DNA from: Coralliovum pocilloporae
Lineage (GTDB): Bacteria > Pseudomonadota > Alphaproteobacteria > Rhizobiales > Cohaesibacteraceae
Reading direction: 5' to 3'
Assembly: GCF_030845175.1 (NCBI RefSeq)
Contig: NZ_CP132542.1
Location: 62,001 to 126,000 of the forward strand
Length of the DNA stretch: 64,000 nucleotides
This document shows, piece after piece, positions 57,772 to 64,000 of this stretch. Numbering within the stretch: the first letter of the stretch is position 1; each line of letters opens with the position of its first letter. The notes beneath the pieces are model-generated. The model saw only the letters and a program-made list of their open reading frames with translations, was not told the DNA's origin and did no database searches. The position numbers and the translations under genes are program-made.

Positions 57772-57808
57772 GGAGCAAGCCCTGCTCCATAAAGCGTTGC
57801 TCCTTTAT
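57772..57808. promoter_or_regulatory. Adjacent inverted repeats between amaB and lysR
   Basis: GGAGCA/TGCTCC (57772-57777 and 57783-57788) and, directly following, ATAAAG/CTTTAT (57789-57794 and 57803-57808) lie in the 123-bp divergent gap. Position and symmetry fit LysR-regulator binding half-sites controlling amaB and autoregulation; this is inferred only. Confidence 0.4.
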
Positions 57809-57866
57809 GCCGTGAAGCAGAACCGGTCACAAACGAATTTACATCAGAAGGTCATGCATTATTGTA

Positions 57867-58826
57867 ATGACCATGACAGTCAATCGCCGCGTCCTCCCCT
57901 CCATCAGTGCACTTGCCGCCTTTGAAGCGGCAGCACGGACTCAGAGCTTTACAGAAGCCGCCGAAGAAGTGGGCCTGACACAGGGTGCTGTCAGCCGCCA
58001 GATAGCCAGTCTTGAAAGCTTCCTTGGGGTCCGGCTGTTTGACCGGGACCGCCAACGGGTTTATCTGACCAAGGACGGGCGGAGTTATGCGGCCGAAGTG
58101 AGACCAGCCCTTCACCGGATCGGCACCGCATCGCTACGCCTGATGGTCTCGAAAGATGGTGCCGGAATTATCAATCTGGCCAGCCTGCCGACCTTCGGGA
58201 CCCGTTGGCTCATTCCGCGTCTGCCGGACTTCTTTGCAAGCCATCCCGATGTCAGCGTCAATCTGAACACGCGGGTAGAGCCTTTCGATTTTGCCGAGAC
58301 CGATATCGATGCAGCTATTCACTTCGGTCATGATAACTGGCCAGGCACAGTCGCCACCCGCCTGATGGGAGAAGAGATCATACCGGTCTGCAGCGCTGAC
58401 TTTCTGAAAAGCCAGGCCATTGCCCAGCCCGCTGACCTCCTGCATTTGCCCCTGCTCCATCAACGGACCCGCCCATCCGCCTGGCTCGACTGGTTCCATG
58501 CTCAGGGAATCAGGGTAGACCGCGTTCCCGGAATGCGCTTTGAACAGTTTGCCATGGTGGCTCAGGCAGCCTCTGCTGGCATGGGCATTGCCATTCTGCC
58601 AAGATTCCTTGTTGCGGATGAACTCTCCTCGGGCCGCCTTGTGCCGCTCTATTCAAGTGGCATTCGCATGGAGACCGCCTATTACTTTGTCTATCCGGAA
58701 TGGAACAGCGAAGTACCGGCCATCCTCGCCTTTCGCGACTGGCTGACGACGGAGATGAACGCATTTGAAACAGAACTGGCCCAATGGCCACCACTTGAAG
58801 GACGTTTGGATCATGATAGTCACTGA
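57867..58826 (+). CDS. LysR-family transcriptional regulator (GcvA-like)
   Basis: LysR regulator (319 aa). The winged HTH spans about 10-65 (ALAAFEAAARTQSFTEAAEE, VGLTQGAVSRQIASLE) and the effector domain starts about 95 (GIINLASLPTFGTRWLIPRL), resembling the GcvA group. Because it is divergent from amaB-gcdH-CoA-transferase, it probably controls that operon, as GcdR does for gcdHG in Pseudomonas; the inducer is likely glutarate or an intermediate (inference). ATG 57867 has no clear ribosome site; ATG 57873 is close by. Its stop overlaps the nitroreductase start. Confidence 0.92.
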   Translation: MTMTVNRRVLPSISALAAFEAAARTQSFTEAAEEVGLTQGAVSRQIASLESFLGVRLFDRDRQRVYLTKDGRSYAAEVRPALHRIGTASLRLMVSKDGAGIINLASLPTFGTRWLIPRLPDFFASHPDVSVNLNTRVEPFDFAETDIDAAIHFGHDNWPGTVATRLMGEEIIPVCSADFLKSQAIAQPADLLHLPLLHQRTRPSAWLDWFHAQGIRVDRVPGMRFEQFAMVAQAASAGMGIAILPRFLVADELSSGRLVPLYSSGIRMETAYYFVYPEWNSEVPAILAFRDWLTTEMNAFETELAQWPPLEGRLDHDSH

Positions 58827-59481
58827 AGCCGTGAGAAGGCGCATGAGCTGCCGGGCTTTCCGTCCCGATCCTGTTCCAGACGACGCGCTGCGGGCGATAC
58901 TGGAAACCGCACTCTGGTCTCCGTCCGGCAGCAATATGCAGCCCTGGCACATACATGTGGTGCGCGGGGAAAGCCGGAACAAGCTTGTCCAGGCCATCCA
59001 GAACCAGTCTCACAAGCTGCCCGATGGCGAAGGATCTGAACTCGCATTCGCTCCATCCCCCCTGCCTGATCCCTACAAAACCCGCTCACGGGAATGCGGC
59101 ATGGCTCTTTATGAGGCCATAGGCATTGAGCGTTCGGACCGTGCCGGGCGTCTGGCGCAATATGCTCAGAACCTCGCCTTCTTCGGTGCACCGGTTGGTT
59201 TGTTTTTCACCGTAGACCGATCGTTTGACAGAGGTCAGTGGGGTGATATCGGCATGCTGATGCAGACAATCATGCTGCTGGCTTGCGAACATGGCCTTGA
59301 TACCTGCGCCCAGCAAAGCTGGCTGGAATGGCCTCAGACCCTCACAACTCATCTGAGCATTCCAGACAATCATGTGCTCGTTTGCGGCATGTCACTGGGG
59401 TATGGCGATGAGACCCATCCGATCAATCAGTGGCGGACCAGACGGGATCCGCTTGAAAACTGTACGACCTTTCACGATTGA
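58813..59481 (+). CDS. Nitroreductase family FMN oxidoreductase
   Basis: FMN-dependent NAD(P)H oxidoreductase (222 aa). N-terminal MIVTEAVRRRMSCRAF with RPDPVPDDALRAILETALWS and the phosphate-binding WSPSGSNMQPWHIHVV are typical, as is the C-terminal CGMSLGYGDETHPIN. The start ATG 58813 lies within the lysR gene and has AAGGA upstream. Natural substrate unknown; no link to the lysine operon is evident other than co-transcription with lysR. The structured repeat begins 3 bp after its stop. Confidence 0.92.
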   Translation: MIVTEAVRRRMSCRAFRPDPVPDDALRAILETALWSPSGSNMQPWHIHVVRGESRNKLVQAIQNQSHKLPDGEGSELAFAPSPLPDPYKTRSRECGMALYEAIGIERSDRAGRLAQYAQNLAFFGAPVGLFFTVDRSFDRGQWGDIGMLMQTIMLLACEHGLDTCAQQSWLEWPQTLTTHLSIPDNHVLVCGMSLGYGDETHPINQWRTRRDPLENCTTFHD

Positions 59482-59483
59482 GT

Positions 59484-59598
59484 CTTTGAAACACCAGATC
59501 TTGATATTGAATCGACGGGGGTGCTTGAAAATATTCTTTTCAAAGCGAGCTTTTACCCGAAAGGTCTGTCAACTTTTCGGAACCCTGCTGTAGAACAA
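59484..59598 (+). repeat. Interspersed intergenic hairpin repeat, copy 2
   Basis: Second copy of the element at 5341-5455, in the same orientation. The hairpin core at 59545-59582 has CCGAAAGG and CTTTTCGG arms with the same TCTGTCAA loop region. It starts 3 bp after the nitroreductase stop. The right half lies inside the MaoC reading frame on the other strand and provides its last codons and TGA (59540-59542). Confidence 0.7.
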
Positions 59599-60055
59599 AC
59601 AGACAAGACCAGAGAGCAGCTAGCGCTGGCTTGTCTTCATTCTCTATCTCGATTGAAACGGTGTAACGCACGAGAACACGCTCTCCCTCCTGTCGCTTGA
59701 GGGAATGCACGCCGAACAAAGCCCGGATACGTTTGCCCGCCCGCACCGGTGCAAGAAAGCGCAGTTTGTCAAAACCGTAGTTCACAGACATGGCGACATT
59801 GTCGGGGATAGGCATCGCCTGCCTGCCGAAAAAGGACAACAGCGACAACGTCAGAAAGCCATGCGCAATGGTACCGCCAAATGGCGTCTCCGCAGCCGCA
59901 CGCTCGGGATCACAATGAATGAACTGATGATCGTCCGAAACAGCCGCAAAGGCATCGATCCGGTCCTGATCAACGAGCAACCAGTCCGATACGAGCGCAT
60001 CCTGCCCAATCAGCGCCTCAAGATCAGACAGGGGCAGAACCGGCCTTTCTTTCAT
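59540..60055 (-). CDS. MaoC-like hydratase with repeat-derived C-terminus
   Basis: Hot-dog-fold (R)-specific enoyl-CoA hydratase type protein, 171 aa. The hydratase motif is seen in FIHCDPERAAAETPFGGTIA, with HGFLTLSLLSFFG after it. Residues up to about ENEDKPAL follow the normal family end. The last 18 or so residues (VLQQGSEKLTDLSGKSSL) are encoded by the dispersed repeat and replace the usual short tail. It overlaps the acyl-CoA dehydrogenase stop by 1 bp and is the last gene of a three-gene operon. Confidence 0.9.
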   Translation of the reverse strand: MKERPVLPLSDLEALIGQDALVSDWLLVDQDRIDAFAAVSDDHQFIHCDPERAAAETPFGGTIAHGFLTLSLLSFFGRQAMPIPDNVAMSVNYGFDKLRFLAPVRAGKRIRALFGVHSLKRQEGERVLVRYTVSIEIENEDKPALAALWSCLFVLQQGSEKLTDLSGKSSL

Positions 60056-61284
60056 CAGGATGTCCTGTTGGTGTGTTTGCGCAATTCATGGCGCGCCACC
60101 TGACGGCGATGAACGGCATCCGGCCCATCTGCAAACCGCAAGGTCCGGAGATGCATCCACATGCGCGACAGTGGCACATCCTGACTGATGCCGGTGGCAC
60201 CAAAGATCTGCATGGCCTCATCTACCACTTTCGTTGCCATCTGCGGGCCGATAACCTTGATCTTGGAAATCCAGGGAGCCGCCGCCCGCATGTCGCCCTG
60301 ATCCATGATCCAGGCTGTCTTCAGGCACAGAAGGCGCGCCATCTCGATCTCCATCCGGCAGTTGGCGATGATGTCGTAATTCCCACCCAGATGCGCAATT
60401 GGCTTGCCAAAGGCTTCCCTGTCCAGCGCCCGACGACACATCATCTCAAGTGCCCGCTCCGCCTGACCGATTGCCCGCATGCAATGATGGATACGACCCG
60501 GCCCAAGCCGCCCCTGCGCAACCTCGAACCCGCGCCCGCGCCCCAGAACAAGATTGTCTGCAGGAACCCGCACATCGGAAAACCGGATATGCATATGGCC
60601 ATGTGGCGCATCATCATGACCGAAGATATGCATCGGTCGTAAAATCTCGATACCAGGTGTATCCGCTGGCACCAGAATCTGGGAATGCTGCTGATGCCGG
60701 TCGGCGTCCGGATCGGTCATCACCATAACGATATAGAGTGCACAACGCGGATCACCTGCTCCGGATGCCCAGTATTTCTCGCCATTCAAGACCCAGCTAT
60801 CCCCGTCAAGCCGGGCATCCAGAGAGATATTGGTGGCATCTGACGATGCCACATCCGGCTCCGTCATCAGATAAGCAGAGCGGATTTCACCATTCAGCAA
60901 GGGCGTCAGCCAACGCTCTTTCTGGGCTTCCGTGCCATATTTGACCAGCACATCCATATTGCCGGTATCGGGCGCATTACAGTTGAAAATCTCAGGTGCA
61001 ATATGGGACCAGCCCATCTCTTCCGCCAGATAAGCATAATCCACCGTTGAAAGGGCATGCTCTCCGTGCGCGCCGGTCAGCCAGAAATTCCAAAGCCCCT
61101 GCTCACGTGCCCTGGCCTTCAACCCTTCGATGATGTCCAGCTGGCGTGGCGTATGCTCAAACCGCTCACCATTGCGTCCGACCTCGGCAAAATACTCATC
61201 CTCCACCGGCAGGATATCCTGCCGCACCATCGTCCTGACAGTCTGGACAAGTCCTTCTGCGTGCTGGGACAGTCTGAAATCCAC
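60055..61284 (-). CDS. Acyl-CoA dehydrogenase, ACAD10/11-like
   Basis: FAD acyl-CoA dehydrogenase of 409 aa. Sequence such as FNCNAPDTGNMDVLVKYG, YLMTEPDVASSDATNISL and the helical IHHCMRAIGQAERALEMMCR places it in the long-chain/ACAD11-like group rather than with short-chain enzymes. The start GTG 61284 has AGGA upstream, 4 bp past the SDR stop. With SDR and MaoC it could form a short beta-oxidation-like sequence (oxidation, hydration, dehydrogenation). Substrate unknown. Confidence 0.92.
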   Translation of the reverse strand: MDFRLSQHAEGLVQTVRTMVRQDILPVEDEYFAEVGRNGERFEHTPRQLDIIEGLKARAREQGLWNFWLTGAHGEHALSTVDYAYLAEEMGWSHIAPEIFNCNAPDTGNMDVLVKYGTEAQKERWLTPLLNGEIRSAYLMTEPDVASSDATNISLDARLDGDSWVLNGEKYWASGAGDPRCALYIVMVMTDPDADRHQQHSQILVPADTPGIEILRPMHIFGHDDAPHGHMHIRFSDVRVPADNLVLGRGRGFEVAQGRLGPGRIHHCMRAIGQAERALEMMCRRALDREAFGKPIAHLGGNYDIIANCRMEIEMARLLCLKTAWIMDQGDMRAAAPWISKIKVIGPQMATKVVDEAMQIFGATGISQDVPLSRMWMHLRTLRFADGPDAVHRRQVARHELRKHTNRTS

Positions 61285-61288
61285 GGCT

Positions 61289-62086
61289 CTATCCTGTCAT
61301 GCCAACAATGTTGTCGAGCCGGTCTTTCAAACGCCGCATACCGCCGATCCATCCATCATAGTCGGACGCCTTGCGTTTGAAATGTTCCTGCACCTGCGGA
61401 TGCGGCAGGATCATGAAACGCCCCTCCTCAAGCCCCCGGAATGCAGCCTCAGCCACATCTTCGGGCCTGACCATCCCATCAACCGCAACAGAACTGTTGT
61501 CTAACCCGGCAATCATGTCCGTCTGCACCCCTTGCGGGCACAGGGCACAGACCTGAATATTGTCCTTACCATGCATGATGGCCAGATTTTCAGCAAAACC
61601 AAGGGCTGCATATTTGCTGACCCCATAAGGAGCATTGCCGATCTGGTTCAGGAGCCCGGCCGCAGAAACCGTCATAAGAAACGCACCGCCACCCCGTGCC
61701 TTCATACGAGGCACCAGAGCACGGGCCGCATGCACATGGCTCATCACATTGACCTGCCAGCTCTTTTGCCAGACTTCATCGCTGGCGGCAGCACTTTCGT
61801 CCGTCAACTCGGCCGGAAAAACAACGCCTGCATTGGAACAATAGAGATCGATCGGGGCGATCTCGTTTTCCACCTGTTCCACCAGTGCTGACACGCTGTC
61901 CTGGCTGGCAACATCGACCGCAATGGCCTGAGCACCAAGGCCGCGCGCGGTTTGTCTGGCAGCAGAGAAATCCCGATCAGCAACCACGATATGTGCCGCA
62001 CCATGATCTGACGCAGCTTCAGCAAGCGCCCGGCCAACACCACGTGCACCACCAGTCACCACGACGGTCTTGCCGGTCAGTTCCAT
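61289..62086 (-). CDS. Short-chain dehydrogenase/reductase
   Basis: Classical SDR (265 aa) with NAD(P) motif VVVTGGARGVGRALAEAA, the NAG-type strand (DLYCSNAGVVF) and active site Ser and YGVSKYAALGFAEN (Tyr and Lys present). First gene of the SDR-acyl-CoA dehydrogenase-MaoC operon, where it could serve as 3-hydroxyacyl-CoA dehydrogenase; this role is inferred. ATG 62086 has GGGGAGGA upstream. A TATAAT box and palindrome precede it. Confidence 0.92.
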   Translation of the reverse strand: MELTGKTVVVTGGARGVGRALAEAASDHGAAHIVVADRDFSAARQTARGLGAQAIAVDVASQDSVSALVEQVENEIAPIDLYCSNAGVVFPAELTDESAAASDEVWQKSWQVNVMSHVHAARALVPRMKARGGGAFLMTVSAAGLLNQIGNAPYGVSKYAALGFAENLAIMHGKDNIQVCALCPQGVQTDMIAGLDNSSVAVDGMVRPEDVAEAAFRGLEEGRFMILPHPQVQEHFKRKASDYDGWIGGMRRLKDRLDNIVGMTG

Positions 62087-62115
62087 GGATGATCCTCCCC
62101 TGTTCTCCCTCGGAG

Positions 62116-62156
62116 ATTATAGGACCCGCATCTCTGACAGAATGCGAATCCGCATT
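62116..62156 (-). promoter_or_regulatory. TATAAT promoter with overlapping palindrome, SDR operon
   Basis: On the minus strand a perfect TATAAT (62121-62116) lies about 30 nt before the SDR start. The -35 position is occupied by the palindrome AATGCGGATTCGCATT (62156-62141) instead of a good TTGACA. This is the layout expected for an operator controlling RNA polymerase access; the binding protein is unknown. Confidence 0.4.
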
Positions 62157-62211
62157 TCCGCCATCATAAGCCGAGACAGGGAGAGGTCAAAAGGTGGAGT
62201 ACCACAAAGAT

Positions 62212-63777
62212 CTAAAAATCGGTTGGCGCACCGCCCTCTTCTTTTCGTCTGGCGACAAAATCCTGAAGGGATTCAAGGACAGCAGGGTCAATCGGCGGCT
62301 CTTCATATTCCGTCAGGAGCTGCTTGTAGACCGCATTGGCCTTGTCATAGGCTGTTGGCTGGCCCGCATCCGCCCAGCTCTCATAATTGCGCCAGTCAGA
62401 AATCATCGGCTCATAGAAGGCACTGTCATAGCGGGCCAACGTGTGTGCACAGCCAAAGAAGTGCCCGCCCGGCCCCACTTCCCGCATGGCATCAAGGGCA
62501 AGCTCATCCTCATTGACAGCCAGCGGAGACAAGAACTGCGACGCCATCTGCAGAAGATCCGCATCCAGAACCATCTTCTCAAACGAAGCGTGCAGGCCGC
62601 CCTCCATCCAGCCGGCTCCATGCATCAACATATTGGTGTGGGCCATTGTTGCACCCCAGAGCGAAAACACGCTCTCATAGGCAGCTTGCGCATCCAGCGT
62701 GTTGGCCGCATTGGTGTTGGACGCCCGGAACGGCACTTTATAGCGCCGCGCCAGCTGCCCGCTGAGCAAGGTCGTTTTCATATATTCCGGGGTACCGAAA
62801 GCCGGAGCACCTGACCGCATATCCACATTGGATGTAAAACTGCCATAGACGAAGGGCGCGCCTTTGTTGACGGCCTGGGTCAGCACAAGCCCTGCCAGAG
62901 CTTCCGCATTCTGCTGGGTGACCGCCCCCGCCAGGGTGACGGGAGCCATGGCACCGGCCAGCGTAAATGGCGTCAGAACAATCGGCTGATTGCGCTGCGC
63001 CATCTCAATGATGCCCTGCATCATCGGCGTGTCATGCCTGAGAGGTGAACTGGCATTGATCACGGTAATCACCGATGGCTCACGCATCAGCGTTTCATCG
63101 TCAATGTTGCGGGCGCGCTTGACCAGCTCAATCGCATCCAGATTCCGCTCCTTGCCAAGACTGTAGGCATGGATCGCCTTGTCTGACAGGGTCAGCATGT
63201 CATAGAGCGCATCCAGGTGACGGACTGATGCGTGAATATCAGCGGGCTCAACCGGATAACCGCCCCAGAGATGAACGGCATTGAGTACCTGCCCGAGCTT
63301 GAGGAACTTTCTGTAGTCCTCATGAGTGCCAGTCCTGCGACCACCATCCCGGTCCGCGGCATTCGGCGGGCTGGCAATCGAGCAAACGGCCATTTTGTTG
63401 CCGCCAAACTGCAGATTATGCGCCGGGTTCCGGGCATGAAGCGTGAAGGTCTCAGGCGCAAGCCCGATGAATTCCTCAACCAGAGCCGGATCAAACCGTA
63501 CCCGATCCCCGTCAGGCTGAACATCTGCCCCCGCAGCCTTCAGGATCTCCTTGGCTTCCTCATGGATGAAGTCGATACCGATGTCACTGAGAATGGTCAG
63601 CGACGCCTGATGAATCGATTCCAACTGATCATCCGAGACCGCTTTCAGGGCCGGGTAGATATGGGTAGGTTGTTCAAACGGCAATTGCCGGATCTTCTCG
63701 ACAGCCTTGGCTGTATCCTGTCGGCGGGACCGCCGCCTCCCCCGTGACCGTTCTGCCTGCGCGGATTGATCCGTCAT
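62212..63777 (-). CDS. MttB-superfamily methyltransferase (non-pyrrolysine)
   Basis: A 521-aa member of the trimethylamine methyltransferase (MttB) superfamily. The frame is unbroken, with no in-frame amber codon for pyrrolysine, so it belongs with the MtgB-like group that demethylates quaternary amines such as betaines. TIM-barrel sequence includes HASVRHLDALYDMLTLSDKA and QPIVLTPFTLAGAMAPVTLA and the C-terminal GHFFGCAHTLARYDSAFYEP. A basic N-terminal tail (RSRGRRRSRRQD) is unusual. It needs a corrinoid partner, none of which is visible here. It follows tdh by 39 bp, with a hairpin between. Confidence 0.9.
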   Translation of the reverse strand: MTDQSAQAERSRGRRRSRRQDTAKAVEKIRQLPFEQPTHIYPALKAVSDDQLESIHQASLTILSDIGIDFIHEEAKEILKAAGADVQPDGDRVRFDPALVEEFIGLAPETFTLHARNPAHNLQFGGNKMAVCSIASPPNAADRDGGRRTGTHEDYRKFLKLGQVLNAVHLWGGYPVEPADIHASVRHLDALYDMLTLSDKAIHAYSLGKERNLDAIELVKRARNIDDETLMREPSVITVINASSPLRHDTPMMQGIIEMAQRNQPIVLTPFTLAGAMAPVTLAGAVTQQNAEALAGLVLTQAVNKGAPFVYGSFTSNVDMRSGAPAFGTPEYMKTTLLSGQLARRYKVPFRASNTNAANTLDAQAAYESVFSLWGATMAHTNMLMHGAGWMEGGLHASFEKMVLDADLLQMASQFLSPLAVNEDELALDAMREVGPGGHFFGCAHTLARYDSAFYEPMISDWRNYESWADAGQPTAYDKANAVYKQLLTEYEEPPIDPAVLESLQDFVARRKEEGGAPTDF

Positions 63778-63798
63778 ACCCGTTATCCTTATTCACTG

Positions 63799-63816
63799 CC
63801 TCATGTCATGATGAGG
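63799..63816. repeat. Hairpin between tdh and the MttB gene
   Basis: CCTCAT (63799-63804) and ATGAGG (63811-63816), a 6-bp inverted repeat with a 6-nt loop, in the 39-bp intercistronic gap directly past the tdh stop. It may modulate mRNA stability or partial termination. Confidence 0.35.
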
Positions 63817-64000
63817 TCAGGCCTCCACATCCAGAATTACCTTGCAGGCTTGCCCTGCTCTCAATGCATCAAATCCATCCTGAAACCGCTCGAACGGCAG
63901 ACGATGGGTAATGACAGGGGAAACATCCAGTCCGCTCTGCAGCATTGAAACCATCTTGTACCAGGTGTCGAACATCTCCCGCCCGTAAATGCCCTTGATG
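63817..64000 (-). CDS. tdh: L-threonine 3-dehydrogenase (C-terminal fragment in window)
   Basis: Only the last 61 codons are in the window; the gene continues past the right edge. The visible sequence begins [16 protein letters not shown] and ends [16 protein letters not shown], which is the distinctive C-terminus of zinc-dependent Tdh (MDR family) that oxidises threonine to 2-amino-3-oxobutyrate. A kbl partner gene would be expected nearby but not in this window. It is upstream of, and probably co-transcribed with, the MttB-type methyltransferase. Confidence 0.88.
   Translation of the reverse strand, partial: IKGIYGREMFDTWYKMVSMLQSGLDVSPVITHRLPFERFQDGFDALRAGQACKVILDVEA

Noticed and set aside
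53801..62086. Two acyl-CoA dehydrogenase genes as a recent duplication
   Set aside because: Their motifs belong to different branches (glutaryl-CoA versus ACAD10/11-like) and the sequences differ widely.
62212..63777. MttB gene as a pyrrolysine protein
   Set aside because: The frame is continuous at family length with no internal amber codon.

Overview
The window reads as chromosomal DNA of an alphaproteobacterium of the order Hyphomicrobiales (Rhizobiales). The evidence is gene order and families: merR-ihfA-fabH-plsX-DUF177-cbp3//bamE, thiL-nusB-ribH-ribE-ribD-nrdR-glyA, ldtP-ldtR, rpoZ-rsh-pyrE-DUF2062-acpS-lepB-rnc-era, a magnesium-type HemB, and a rhizobial Omp2/RopA-like porin. Genus cannot be settled from the sequence alone. 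There are no phage genes, insertion sequences, CRISPR arrays or defence islands. The one RNA gene is tRNA-Pro(GGG).

Layout. 1-4.7 kb: exopolysaccharide locus (partial Wzz-like chain-length protein, small Wza-like lipoprotein, GT4 glycosyltransferase, Wzy/WaaL-type polymerase or ligase). 4.7-11 kb: GFA enzyme, an intergenic hairpin repeat, tRNA-Pro, then MerR regulator, IHF-alpha, fatty-acid/phospholipid initiation (fabH, plsX), DUF177, cytochrome bc1 chaperone and divergent bamE. 11-18 kb: MFS exporter and the thiL/nusB/riboflavin/nrdR/glyA run, in which ribD and ribE form one continuous reading frame. 18-23.5 kb: L,D-transpeptidase with its MarR-type regulator LdtR, a membrane protein, and two valine-catabolism enzymes. 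23.5-30.8 kb: hemB, an unknown lipoprotein, threonine ammonia-lyase, RDD protein, SLC13 permease, Bpt and a membrane-anchored EEP enzyme. 30.8-46 kb: parC, recO, a sulfatase plus atypical SDR pair, the era-rnc-lepB-acpS-pyrE-rsh-rpoZ block, a NYN/UDG pair, smpB and dapA. 46-51 kb: soluble lytic transglycosylase, hydrolase, two tiny membrane ORFs and a porin. 51.6-57.9 kb: TPP enzyme with a YbaY-like lipoprotein, then a lysine/glutarate catabolic operon (CoA-transferase, glutaryl-CoA dehydrogenase, aminoadipate-semialdehyde dehydrogenase) with a divergent LysR. 58.8-64 kb: nitroreductase, a second copy of the hairpin repeat, a MaoC/acyl-CoA dehydrogenase/SDR operon, a non-pyrrolysine MttB-family methyltransferase and the 3' end of tdh.

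Much of the window is housekeeping. The items that deserve attention are small: the ribD-ribE frame fusion, a two-copy structured repeat that supplies the 3' end of a MaoC gene, a translationally linked pair of 31- and 34-codon membrane ORFs, a possible 38-codon membrane ORF ahead of the NYN gene, an SDR lacking its catalytic tyrosine next to a sulfatase, and an MttB homologue with no visible corrinoid partner. I did not find a clearly new multi-gene system. Start sites were moved inward from the longest frame where a Shine-Dalgarno sequence or family length argued for it.
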